From: Lachnospiraceae bacterium MD335
GTDB taxonomy: Bacteria; Bacillota; Clostridia; Lachnospirales; Lachnospiraceae
Assembly: GCA_000403335.2 (NCBI GenBank)
Contig: KE159629.1
Coordinates: 916,488 to 950,646 of the forward strand
Direction of reading: 5' to 3'
Length of the DNA: 34,159 nucleotides
In this document: one piece after another, positions 1 to 7,870 of the stretch
Layout of the letters: each line of letters begins with the position of its first letter
Numbering within the stretch: the stretch's first letter is position 1
The notes under the pieces: generated by a model
Database searches by the model: none
The model's input: the letters and a program-made list of their open reading frames with translations, nothing else
Told to the model about the DNA's origin: nothing
Program-made: the position numbers and the translations under genes

Positions 1-2
1 TG

Positions 3-221
3 GTTGTCAAGCAGAAAGTTGGCTGCAAATATATATATCAGCTGAATTATACCCGTGCGATGCGAATTTGCTGTCATTTTCTATCAATAAAAGAAGAAAA
101 AGCTCCACCCGATGTAGAGTATCTAATCGGACATGAGCTTCTTCCTGTACGTTCTGGGAGAACAGACCCTCGCAAAGTCAAACCCCAGTCCGCGATAAGC
201 TTTCTATATAGAGCAGCCTAA
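3..221 (+). pseudogene. IS4-type transposase, C-terminal part (cut by window edge)
   Basis: The frame is open from the first bases to TAA at 219-221 and encodes about 72 residues. The end contains ELLPVRSGR, DPRKVKP and SFLYRAA, the basic tail I associate with one clostridial IS4-family DDE transposase group. The catalytic part lies outside the window, so it may be intact upstream. It differs from the complete transposase at 384-1655, whose tail is unlike it. The family call is from memory of the tail motif only. Confidence 0.6.
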
Positions 222-247
222 TCAAATATTAGTATATACCATTTTTA

Positions 248-276
248 AGACAGATGAAAGCATCTGTCTGTTTGTC
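248..276 (+). terminator. Intrinsic terminator-like hairpin after the first transposase
   Basis: A perfect 9-bp stem (AGACAGATG / CATCTGTCT) closes a 4-nt AAAG loop and is followed by GTTTGTC, a modest T-rich tail. It lies 26 bp after the stop at 221, as expected for the transposase terminator. Confidence 0.55.
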
Positions 277-317
277 GTACAAATTTATTACGTTGAATGC
301 TTTTAAATATAGAAAAA

Positions 318-346
318 CAGCGAATAAACAAAATGTTTACTCGCTG
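318..346. other. Stem-loop upstream of the IS4 transposase
   Basis: Thirteen-base arms (CAGCGAATAAACA and TGTTTACTCGCTG) pair with one mismatch around an AAA loop. On the minus strand the stem is followed by TTTTTC, so it could stop transcription leaving the IS, or it could block read-through from outside. No IS terminal inverted repeat could be paired with it. Confidence 0.4.
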
Positions 347-383
347 TAAAAAGAATCCTAACTGCAATGTTGTCCTTATCTAA

Positions 384-1655
384 ATGACATTGGGATTCCC
401 TGTGGTTAATTTTACATCAAATACTTACCAATTGAAACGAAAAATTTTAACTTTTACAAATAAAATCTCCAAACATCTTTCCAAACCAAATAAGAAATTT
501 ACTGCTGACATCACTTATGGCATTCTGGCTTCTAAAAGCTGCCTGCTGACGGATGTGGCTGACCAGATTCACGAGTCTTCCAAAAAGATCAATGTCGTTG
601 ACCGGCTATCCAGACATCTTGAAAAAGGTACCCCTGCATCTGCAGCTGCTTCTTACCTTCAGCAGGTGAAAAAATGGACGCCTGATGAACCGGTGGTTTA
701 TATCGATGACAGTGATGTTGTAAAACCGGACGGCCATAAATTTGAGTCTCCTGGGATCGTCAGGGACGGTTCTGAAAGCACATCCACAAAAAATGTTTAC
801 AAAAAAGGCTACCATGTCACAGAGGCATGTGTACTTACACGCAGTAATCACCCTGTCAGCATTTTTTCCAAAATACATTCTTCCTCTGAAAAAGCCTATA
901 AGTCTGTAAACACGATTACATTCCAGTCCATGGAACTGGGAGCGGCACTCTTTGGAAAGGCAGTCTTTTGTATGGACCGCGGCTATGATGATAACAAAAT
1001 GTTTCTAAAACTGGACGAACTGGGACAGGATTATGTGATCCGCCTGAAATCCAACCGTAAACTCTTATACCATAACAAATGGACAATGGCTTCAGAACTG
1101 CGTAACCGCAGGAAAGGAAAGATTAAAACAAATGTCTTTTACAAAGGTAAGAGCCATGAGGCATACCTCTCCCATGTCAAAGTGCAGATCACTGCATCCA
1201 GGAAAGCCATTTATCTAGTGCTTGTTTACGGGATCACAGAGCATCCAATGATGCTTGCCACCAACAAAAAAATCAGCTCCAGGGAGGAGGCAATCCAGGT
1301 TGCAAGGACTTATTTTTCCCGTTGGAAAATAGAAGAATATTTCCGCTGCAAAAAACAGGTGTTCCAGTTTGAAAACTTTCGTGTCAGAAAGTTAAAGGCA
1401 ATCAATGCCCTGAATTTTTATATTACTTTGTGCATGGCATTCCTAGGCCTGGTTTCCATGGGACCCGAGACAAATGCGCTAAAGGTTTCCATCATAAAAA
1501 CAGCAGATCCGGTAAAGCAAAAAGTTTTCTTCTGCTATTACCGGCTGGCAAAAGGCATCTCTGGTATACTATCGTATGCAAAAGAAGGCGTCAGGCTTTG
1601 GTTTCGGACGAAACGTCCGAAGTACCGTCAGCTCTGTCTTAAGCTGACCGTTTGA
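384..1655 (+). CDS. IS4-family DDE transposase
   Basis: A 423-residue DDE transposase that would cut and join the ends of its own insertion sequence. The catalytic triad is recognisable: YIDDSD near residues 107-111, CMDRGYDD near 197-203, and the Y-R-E-K-like stretch RWKIEEYFRCKK near 313-324 that supplies the glutamate. The tail is rich in arginine and lysine. Length and motif spacing suit an intact IS4-superfamily protein. The start at 384 is the first ATG of the frame, but no good ribosome-binding site precedes it, so the true start could be later. No terminal inverted repeats or target duplication could be found. It sits exactly where IME 1 has lost its integrase side. Confidence 0.85.
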   Translation: MTLGFPVVNFTSNTYQLKRKILTFTNKISKHLSKPNKKFTADITYGILASKSCLLTDVADQIHESSKKINVVDRLSRHLEKGTPASAAASYLQQVKKWTPDEPVVYIDDSDVVKPDGHKFESPGIVRDGSESTSTKNVYKKGYHVTEACVLTRSNHPVSIFSKIHSSSEKAYKSVNTITFQSMELGAALFGKAVFCMDRGYDDNKMFLKLDELGQDYVIRLKSNRKLLYHNKWTMASELRNRRKGKIKTNVFYKGKSHEAYLSHVKVQITASRKAIYLVLVYGITEHPMMLATNKKISSREEAIQVARTYFSRWKIEEYFRCKKQVFQFENFRVRKLKAINALNFYITLCMAFLGLVSMGPETNALKVSIIKTADPVKQKVFFCYYRLAKGISGILSYAKEGVRLWFRTKRPKYRQLCLKLTV

Positions 1656-1925
1656 ATAGATAAAAGAATATGTCCCCCAAAGTCCGGTTTCGGCGGGGCT
1701 TATTAAAGTGCCTCTACTTTATAAACTGTCATTCTGCAATATCAAAAAACCCGGCAGATTGGCACTTTGGGAAGATGTATTCATTTTGGGCTTACATTTT
1801 GCGGAAACTCAAGGAAATTTGCGGGTATGGGCAGAAAGTGGGTTGAAAAAATAAGTCCATATGGCAAAAGCTGACTTAAAAAATCGACTGATTTCTGTAT
1901 TTTCAGTTGGAAAAGTCAACTGATG

Positions 1926-2139
1926 TTTTGATAGCGTTTTCAATGCAGCATAAAATGACTGTAAAATTTTAGACTGGCATTTTTACCATCATATGTGGCA
2001 GTACTTTTTGATGGCATGATTGCACCTTTTACTATCATACATGCCATCCTTTTTGCTATCATAGAGACATCATTTTGGGCAATGTGATAGCGTTTTTTGC
2101 CATCACAAACGGCAAAGTGCTATCACTTTTTACTATCAT
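1926..2139 (+). repeat. Iteron-like array upstream of relaxase 1
   Basis: Short repeats of the form TTTTTRCTATCAY recur at 2027-2038, 2050-2062, 2093-2106 (variant GCCATCAC) and 2127-2139, with inverted GATAGC words near 1930 and 2085. The same word recurs in the matching place of IME 2 (13156-13259). Just before the array are CAGTTG and CAACTG words around AAAAGT. The rest of the gene-free stretch from 1656 to 1925 shows nothing recognisable. Likely a protein-binding array for relaxosome assembly or element replication. Confidence 0.55.
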
Positions 2140-2215
2140 GGCGGTAGTTTTTGCAGGCATAATTCGAGCATTTATAGGGGAGATTCCTTTCTCTTAAAGC
2201 CCTCGGCGTTTGAGA

Positions 2216-2312
2216 GCGAAATCCCCATTGCACAAACTTCGTTTATGCAATGGGGATTTCGCCCTGCGGGGAGCTAAGTCACGCTAGCGTGACTTGTTCC
2301 GCCATAAGGCGG
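2216..2312 (+). other. Candidate oriT of IME 1 (three hairpins and nic-like motif)
   Basis: A 17-bp perfect inverted repeat (arms 2216-2232 and 2246-2262) surrounds a 13-nt loop that can itself pair AAAC with GTTT. It is followed by CGCCCTGCGGGGAGC (2260-2274), a 20-bp perfect palindrome at 2276-2295, and a third small hairpin at 2299-2312 (CCGCC/GGCGG). The relaxase gene begins about 100 bp downstream. The order matches IME 2 at 13337-13440, and the GC-rich motif resembles the one beside the hairpin at 22144-22195. No nick site is proven. Confidence 0.55.
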
Positions 2313-2444
2313 ATATGTTTGTAAACGTGCCGCCTATGCTGCCCACTCACAGTCTGTCCCACCATACCTCCGCTTTCCACAATCTGATACTACCATTTGC
2401 AGGAGGGAGGACAAAGTACAATACAAAGACATTCATTTATCCGC

Positions 2445-3968
2445 ATGAGCAAGTTGCCCGATGTCAAGGGCAGGATCACTTATATATCCAGCCACACAAA
2501 GCAAGAAAACCTGTATGCGGTCTATGAAACGACAGACCGCCGCTATTGGGCTGAACTTGCGAAATGCAGTCAGCAGAAATTTGAAAAAAGCGGGACGGAG
2601 GGGAAGTGCATTGAGGCGAGAGAATTTATCATTGCCCTGCCGGAATCATTCCCTGACCTTTATGAGCCGGATAAGCTGTTGCAGCTTTTTACAGACCGCT
2701 TTAAGGAAAAGTACGGTGTGGAGTGCATATCGGCGTTGCACCATAACAAACGAAAGACAAATTACCATATCCATCTTATTTTTTCGGAACGGGAACTGTT
2801 GCCCGAACCTATAGAAAAAACCGCCACCCGCAATATGTTCTATGATGAGCAAGGAAAACACGTCCGAACCAAAAAAGATATACTTGATGAAAACGGAAAT
2901 ATCCGCAAAGGCTGTAAAATTGTGAGGAAAGGCGAAGTCTATGAGCGAAATCTCTTTTCCGCCAAGAATAAGCTGTTCAAGCAGGAGGATTTTGTTGATG
3001 AGGTAAAGCATTTCTATACCGACCTTATCAATCTTCTTGTAAAAGATGATAAAGAAAAACTCCATGTGTTCGACAACAGCGGATTGTATCTTGCCACCAA
3101 AAAGATAGGGAAGAACAACCCGAAAGCGGAACAGATACAGAGCGATAACGAAATGCGTATGCGCTGGAATTGTGAAGTAGACAGGGCGATTGTCAGCGGC
3201 GTATCTGAAATGGGGATACAACAGATAAAGAAAAAATATATCACTGACCGTATAAGAGAATCCGTTGATATATTGGGCAGCCAGCCGGAACGTCTGGGAA
3301 GTATTATTATGACTGCTGTTACGGCGCTGGCGCTGCTGATTTCTAAAGTATTGGATAAGGCAAGGGAACTGTCGGCAAAGTTTTTTGAGAAAGAATCGTT
3401 ACAGCCGGTTGCAGAACTAAGCGAGGAAAGAACGACACAACAACGAGCGTTGCAGCCCAAAATACAGACAGCAGAGCCGAAAACACCACAGATACCGCCC
3501 AAGCCTGTTATGTCCGCTGAAGCCGCCGCATATCCAAAGCTGCTAAAGATTTATAAGGAGTTAAACCGCCAAAACGGGATTATCATTGATGCAGAGAGGG
3601 AACGCAATGAGTTGGAACTGGAGCGTGACAGCCTAAAAGGATTCGCAAAATTAACCAAGAAAGGGGAAATGCAGAGCAGGATTAACCGTAAGAGTGAAGA
3701 AATAGACCTTCTGAAAATTGGATTGTCTGGTATTGCCAAAAGATATGGTTATAAGAATGTGCAAGAGTTCTACCACATTTATCATAAATCCTATAATGCT
3801 TATATAGATTATACGATGCAAGAATCTAAATGGTATAATAACTATGGGAAAAATAAGCAAACGCAGGATAAAGAAAGTGTGCATGAACGACTAATACAAC
3901 CACCAATGGAAACAGCAAATTACCAACAGCGAAGAACAGCTGAAAATAAGGACAGAGGGGCAAGATAA
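2445..3968 (+). CDS. MobA/MobL-type relaxase of IME 1
   Basis: Relaxase that would nick oriT and stay bound to the transferred strand. The core histidine motif is HHNKRKTNYHIHLIF (about residues 99-113 from this start), with RxFxxxLPESF-like and EKTATRNMFYDE segments upstream and downstream that recur in related clostridial mobilization proteins. The second half is charged and coiled-coil-like (about residues 380-430). It is close to full-length copy 2 at 13532. The start is uncertain: the strong AGGAGGGAGGA at 2401-2411 lies 33 nt before this ATG. Upstream frame TIQRHSFIR is conserved in both copies, and an ATA codon at 2421 or TTG at 2397 are alternatives. A hairpin (3954-3976) spans the stop. 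Confidence 0.85.
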   Translation: MSKLPDVKGRITYISSHTKQENLYAVYETTDRRYWAELAKCSQQKFEKSGTEGKCIEAREFIIALPESFPDLYEPDKLLQLFTDRFKEKYGVECISALHHNKRKTNYHIHLIFSERELLPEPIEKTATRNMFYDEQGKHVRTKKDILDENGNIRKGCKIVRKGEVYERNLFSAKNKLFKQEDFVDEVKHFYTDLINLLVKDDKEKLHVFDNSGLYLATKKIGKNNPKAEQIQSDNEMRMRWNCEVDRAIVSGVSEMGIQQIKKKYITDRIRESVDILGSQPERLGSIIMTAVTALALLISKVLDKARELSAKFFEKESLQPVAELSEERTTQQRALQPKIQTAEPKTPQIPPKPVMSAEAAAYPKLLKIYKELNRQNGIIIDAERERNELELERDSLKGFAKLTKKGEMQSRINRKSEEIDLLKIGLSGIAKRYGYKNVQEFYHIYHKSYNAYIDYTMQESKWYNNYGKNKQTQDKESVHERLIQPPMETANYQQRRTAENKDRGAR

Positions 3969-3976
3969 GCCCCTCT
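3954..3976 (+). terminator. Stem-loop across the relaxase 1 stop codon
   Basis: AGAGGGGC at 3954-3961 pairs with GCCCCTCT at 3969-3976 around a 7-nt loop. The downstream sequence lacks a run of T, so it is only a weak intrinsic terminator candidate. Confidence 0.35.
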
Positions 3977-4153
3977 TGAAGATTCCATATATAGAAATAA
4001 TTTATATTTCAGCTAGTCAAAAATTATCTAATTATCATTGTGACACATCAAGGAGCTTTTTAGCAACACGGTTGGGTTTGTCAAGTAAAGTGTGTAAATT
4101 TTTTTGTGTTTTTATGGTGGCCAGGAAACCCGGCCACCTTTTCCATGTAAATA

Positions 4154-4396
4154 TCAGTTGAAGGGAAGTTCTTCTGCTTCATCGTTATCTGTCTCTGACG
4201 CACGCTTTATATAACGGTCAATGATATTACCCGGAATGGGGATATCCCGTTCGACCAGCACAGCCAGAAGCTTCTGGATATCCTGTTTTTGCTGCTCGAT
4301 AGTCTGCAGGGCATTGTCATAGTCATACCTCAAAAAATCCAACTGGGCTATAAATTCATCATCCATTTCATATCCAGGCATTTTCCGTTTACTCAT
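4154..4396 (-). CDS. IS256-associated small accessory protein
   Basis: Eighty residues, starting MSKRKMPGYEMDDEF, with a central heptad-like helix (residues about 14-48) and an acidic tail EAEELPFN. It lies 16 bp downstream of the transposase stop, in the same direction and inside the element ends, with an AGAGGAAA ribosome-binding site. It is likely translated from the transposase message. No function is known to me; a coiled-coil partner or regulator of the transposase is only a guess. Confidence 0.6.
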   Translation of the reverse strand: MSKRKMPGYEMDDEFIAQLDFLRYDYDNALQTIEQQKQDIQKLLAVLVERDIPIPGNIIDRYIKRASETDNDEAEELPFN

Positions 4397-4412
4397 TGCG
4401 TTTCCTCTTCTC

Positions 4413-5675
4413 TTAAAAATTTTCGTATTTCAATATGCGTTTTTGGATCCTGTCATCCATGGCAAGCTGATTCCTGACCAGCGCCCAGTTTGATACCGGG
4501 CGACCGTTCCATTTCTTATACAGTTCTGTGATCCTCAGATATAAGGCTTTCAGAACGGCGTCTTCACTGGGAAAAGAACCTTTCTTTGTCACCTTCCTGA
4601 AACTGGAATTGATCGATTCTATGGCATTTGTGGTATACATTACTTTTCGTACGGCACTTCCGTAATTATATAACTGTTCCACATGTGCCCAGTTGCGCTT
4701 CCATACATCAACAGCTCCCGGATACTGGTTCCATGCCTGTTTAAACCTTTCAAACTCCACCTCTGCCGCTTTCCGGCTGGCTGCACCATACACCTTCTTT
4801 AACTGGGAGGTAAATGCCTTATAGTCTTTCGATGGTATGTATCTGACTGAATTACGGATCAGGTGTACGATGCACCTTTGGACGACCACATCTTTAAAAA
4901 TGGATTTTGCCCCTTCTTCCAGCCCGGACACACCATCCATGCTGATAAAAAGAATGTCTTCCACACCACGGTTTTTGATCTCGTCAAATATCTGCATCCA
5001 GTAATGTTTGCCTTCTGATTCTCCAATCCAGATGCCAAGGATATCTTTGATCCCATTCACGTCATACCCTAAAACAACATATACCGCACAGCTTTTGCTC
5101 TCCATGTCTTTGCGTATATTTACATACAGGCAGTCAACGAAGAGAAAGGGATAGAACTTTTTTAGCGGACGGTTCTGCCATTCGCCTGCTGTTTCTATTA
5201 TCCGGTCTGTGATATTTGAGATTGTTTCATGGGATATTTCAAAACCATAGATATCCTCGATTGTATCGGCAATGTCCCTCTGGCTCATTCCCTTTGCATA
5301 CATGGATAAAACTTTATCCTCAATGCCGCTCACATCTTTAGAACGCTTGGGAATGAGCTGTGGGTCAAATGACCCATCCCTGTCACGGGGCGAGTCAATT
5401 CCTACTTCCCCCATGGAGGTTTTGAGGTTTTTGTGGGTATAGCCATTTCTACGGTTGGAAGTCTCTTTGTAGCCGTGATCATTTGTATTATAGCCAAGAT
5501 GGCTGTTCATTTCTCCCTGAAGCATTGCTTCAAACATGGGGCCAAAAATATCCCTTAATGCATCCTGCATATCCTCTGCAGATGCGGGTTGATACTGTTC
5601 AATGATTGCCTGTGCGATAGCCTTGCTGGCCTCGCTTCTTTTGTTTTTACGTGGTGCCATAAGTGCGTTACTCAT
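4413..5675 (-). CDS. IS256-family (Mutator-type) transposase
   Basis: A 420-residue transposase with the Mutator/IS256 layout. D181 is in FLFVDCLYVNIR, D247 in ISMDGVSGLEEGAK, and E353 in TTNAIESINSSFRK, the hallmark segment of the family. The N-terminal stretch FEAMLQGEMNSHLGY and the RNGY segment near residues 52-79 are also typical. Length is usual for an intact member. An AGAGGATT site precedes the ATG. The gene ends 16 bp before the small accessory gene. Confidence 0.95.
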   Translation of the reverse strand: MSNALMAPRKNKRSEASKAIAQAIIEQYQPASAEDMQDALRDIFGPMFEAMLQGEMNSHLGYNTNDHGYKETSNRRNGYTHKNLKTSMGEVGIDSPRDRDGSFDPQLIPKRSKDVSGIEDKVLSMYAKGMSQRDIADTIEDIYGFEISHETISNITDRIIETAGEWQNRPLKKFYPFLFVDCLYVNIRKDMESKSCAVYVVLGYDVNGIKDILGIWIGESEGKHYWMQIFDEIKNRGVEDILFISMDGVSGLEEGAKSIFKDVVVQRCIVHLIRNSVRYIPSKDYKAFTSQLKKVYGAASRKAAEVEFERFKQAWNQYPGAVDVWKRNWAHVEQLYNYGSAVRKVMYTTNAIESINSSFRKVTKKGSFPSEDAVLKALYLRITELYKKWNGRPVSNWALVRNQLAMDDRIQKRILKYENF

Positions 5676-5767
5676 AATCCTCTCTGTTCCTTTCTTTTAG
5701 TGTATCGCACTCTATAATAAAAATAAAGTGCGTAAGTTTTTGTTACCGGTAACTTACACACTTTATA

Positions 5768-6907
5768 TTACACTCTCACACGGTTATTAACATCTAAATA
5801 ATATTTTAATTCCGCATCATTCATTTTATTATCTTCCCATGCTTCAAACTTTTCTGACATTTCAGCGGCTTTTGTCAACATATCTGTGTAGCTGGTAAGT
5901 ATTTCCATATCGGTCGGATTTTCAGCATACTTTTTCATTACATCACAATATTCATCATAGAATGCTTCATAACTATCCATTGCCTCTTTGAATTCAGGAC
6001 TCATACCATCCACTAATTCTTCATCTGCATTGACATCCTGATTTTCTGCATTTTCAGATGTAGCATTATCGTCTTTTTCTTCGTTTGAAGCCTGAACATT
6101 ACTTTGAGAATCTTTGCTTTTCAGCTTTTCAATATCTTCTTGAAAATCCTCTATTTTTTCTTTGGCACGCTCTACATCATCATCCCATAGTTCGCTTCTC
6201 ATATCTGACCAAAAATCATAAACGTCTGAGCGGAAATCAGACCATTCATCATAAACATCAGAACGTGCATCAGACCACCAGTCATATTCATCAGAACGTG
6301 CATCAGACCATTCATCATATGGCACACCGTTATCATACGCATCATCTAAAATGCCATCGTAAAAATCATCATATAAATCATCAAGTATGCCATCATAAAT
6401 TTCGTCATATATGTCATCGCCGGCATCATCATAGATACAGTCATATAATTTCTCAAAATCCTTATACTTATCATCATTAGATTTATCAGATGCCATAATT
6501 GTTTCGGCATAGTTGAGGCTGTATTCACGCATTCTCATACACAACTGTTTTGTATCTTCGTATATTTGTTTATAAAATGCCTCAACTTTATCAGTATTTT
6601 CTAAATACTTTTCATATGTATCAATATCGGATATTATTTTTTCATATTCTGCTTTCATAGCAGAAATAGTATTATCTACGTCTGTTGATACAGTTTCATC
6701 GAGTCCTTTGAGATCAGTTTGTTTTGCCGCTTTATCCCCTGTATTGTCTTTGGTTTCTGGGGTATCCTTGCTATCATGAGCATCTTCTGATTGGGAAGGC
6801 AGCGTAACATTGCCTGCATCATTAGATTCTGCTTGATTTTTCCCACAGGAAGTTGTGAAAATTAGACACAGGCAAAACAACGGTATAAGTATTAATTTCT
6901 TTTTCAT
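5768..6907 (-). CDS. Lipoprotein with acidic aromatic repeats and DUF6591-like C-terminus
   Basis: A 379-residue secreted lipoprotein. The signal peptide is MKKK followed by a hydrophobic stretch and a lipobox ending TTSC at about residue 20. After an acidic, low-complexity linker and a helical region there are two 12-residue repeats (DDxYDxxYDGIL) and then four 11-residue repeats of the form WSDxRSDxYDx (about residues 195-240). The C-terminal 75 residues (MSPEFKEAMDSYEAFYDEY to YYLDV) resemble DUF6591 proteins of Clostridia, as far as I recall. The stop lies 3 bp from the IS256 end, so the last residues may have been altered by that insertion. It follows the membrane-protein gene by 24 bp, probably in one operon. 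Function unknown. Confidence 0.75.
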   Translation of the reverse strand: MKKKLILIPLFCLCLIFTTSCGKNQAESNDAGNVTLPSQSEDAHDSKDTPETKDNTGDKAAKQTDLKGLDETVSTDVDNTISAMKAEYEKIISDIDTYEKYLENTDKVEAFYKQIYEDTKQLCMRMREYSLNYAETIMASDKSNDDKYKDFEKLYDCIYDDAGDDIYDEIYDGILDDLYDDFYDGILDDAYDNGVPYDEWSDARSDEYDWWSDARSDVYDEWSDFRSDVYDFWSDMRSELWDDDVERAKEKIEDFQEDIEKLKSKDSQSNVQASNEEKDDNATSENAENQDVNADEELVDGMSPEFKEAMDSYEAFYDEYCDVMKKYAENPTDMEILTSYTDMLTKAAEMSEKFEAWEDNKMNDAELKYYLDVNNRVRV

Positions 6908-6931
6908 AATGTTTTCCTTTCTATAAGCTTC

Positions 6932-7489
6932 TTATTGAATGGTAGTTTCTTCTTGCTTCTTTCCAAGCTTTTTAATTTTTCTTTTTTCCACGAATAGCCA
7001 AGCAGCGCCTATCGCTACTGCAATGCCAATAATGTATGTAACATAATTTACCATGCCCCATCCATATGAATCGGTAGGTAGCGCACCTCTGTCTGCATAG
7101 TCAAAATGCATTAACCAAAATATTGCCAATGCGAGAAAATCAAATATAATAATGCCAATAGCTTTTTTTAATAATGACATAAGTAGCGTCAACAGTGAAA
7201 AAAGCGCAAATAACGCTATCAATACAATACAGATGATACTTACCTCCTTATAAATCCCCTGCCTTGCAGTTTCCGCATAAATACGTCCATATTCCAACAT
7301 CGAAATATTAACGGCTGCTGCATTTGTCATTTTAATTTCACTGACATAATAATCATTTGGTGCATTTTTTAGATATTCTTTGTAGTCGCCTTTTGCTGAT
7401 GCATACGGCAGTAAAATCATCGCCAACAGCAGTATGGCGCCAATTAGAGTTATTAAAAATGGAACTTTTACTGTGCTTGATTCGTTCAT
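6932..7489 (-). CDS. Membrane protein, four predicted TM helices
   Basis: A 185-residue protein with hydrophobic segments at about residues 9-31, 84-108, 111-130 and 146-166, and a basic tail (VEKRKIKKLGKKQEE). About 50 residues between the first two helices would lie outside the cell. I do not recognise the family. It is the first gene of a two-gene unit with the repeat-rich lipoprotein, and is divergent from the regulator at 7598. A partner role for the lipoprotein is inferred only from this linkage. Confidence 0.65.
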   Translation of the reverse strand: MNESSTVKVPFLITLIGAILLLAMILLPYASAKGDYKEYLKNAPNDYYVSEIKMTNAAAVNISMLEYGRIYAETARQGIYKEVSIICIVLIALFALFSLLTLLMSLLKKAIGIIIFDFLALAIFWLMHFDYADRGALPTDSYGWGMVNYVTYIIGIAVAIGAAWLFVEKRKIKKLGKKQEETTIQ

Positions 7490-7565
7490 GTTTTTCTCCT
7501 TTTTTATTTTTTGAAGTCATTATATCATTTATTGCGTTCTCGTGCAATTATTTTGGGACAATTTT

Positions 7566-7601
7566 TCATAAAATATTGCACAGAGGTGCAACATTTTATG
7601 A
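7566..7601 (+). promoter_or_regulatory. 36-bp inverted repeat over the regulator's start codon
   Basis: Arms of 16 bases (7566-7581 and 7586-7601) pair with one mismatch around AGAG. The right arm includes the ATG at 7598, and the central AGAGGTG could serve as ribosome-binding site. It could be an operator for autoregulation or an RNA hairpin limiting translation. A 13-base half of it recurs at 8343-8355. Confidence 0.6.
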
Positions 7602-7864
7602 AAAGCGAAGAAAGTATCGACAGAATTATTCAAGTAAACGATATTGACATAGGCAAAAACATAGCAAAAATGCGCAAAGCTATGAATATTAAGCAGACAG
7701 ATATGGTAGCAAGACTTCAAACGAATGGAGTGGATATTTCTATTTATTCGTATAATAGAATAGAAAAAGGCACACAAAATCCAACTGTATTTTTTTTGTA
7801 TGCCTGTTGTCGTATTCTAAATTGTGACATGAATACAATATTTGATTTCCAGCCACTTAATTGA
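7598..7864 (+). CDS. XRE-family helix-turn-helix regulator
   Basis: An 88-residue Cro/C1-type DNA-binding protein. After a short N-terminus the HTH runs IGKNIAKMRKAMNIKQTDMV to YNRIEKGTQNPTVFFLYA (about residues 18-75), the usual five-helix pattern, followed by a short tail with no effector domain. The ATG at 7598 is preferred over an upstream one because it follows AGAGGTG and starts the compact domain. It faces away from the membrane/lipoprotein pair and overlaps a near-perfect palindrome, which suggests it controls itself and perhaps its neighbours. Confidence 0.8.
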   Translation: MKSEESIDRIIQVNDIDIGKNIAKMRKAMNIKQTDMVARLQTNGVDISIYSYNRIEKGTQNPTVFFLYACCRILNCDMNTIFDFQPLN

Positions 7865-7870
7865 ACTACC

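Larger units (their letters stand above)
4086..5765 (-). mobile_element. IS256-family insertion sequence
   Basis: The two minus-strand genes inside are bounded by TAAAGTGTGTAAA at 4086 and its inverted partner TTACACACTTTA ending at 5765. The right end also carries a second, inward-facing copy (AAAGTGCGTAAGT, from 5725) and a perfect palindrome GTTACCGGTAAC at 5742-5753, so this end can fold into a large hairpin. No 8-9 bp target duplication is visible: the flanks are TTGTCAAG on the left and TATTACAC on the right. This suggests an old insertion, a rearrangement, or ends misjudged by a few bases. Confidence 0.75.

Noticed and set aside
384-1655. Terminal inverted repeats for the IS4 element
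   Set aside because: I compared the flanks (222-383 and 1656-1800) by eye and found no convincing inverted pair or target duplication.
2646-3502. Long minus-strand frames inside relaxase 1 (and likewise 13871-14568 in relaxase 2)
   Set aside because: They mirror the coding strand of a well-supported relaxase, have no ribosome-binding sites and no recognisable protein pattern.
6085-6480. Plus-strand histidine-rich frame
   Set aside because: It is the antisense of the Asp/Tyr repeats in the lipoprotein gene (GAT becomes ATC/CAT), so the His-rich look is an artefact.
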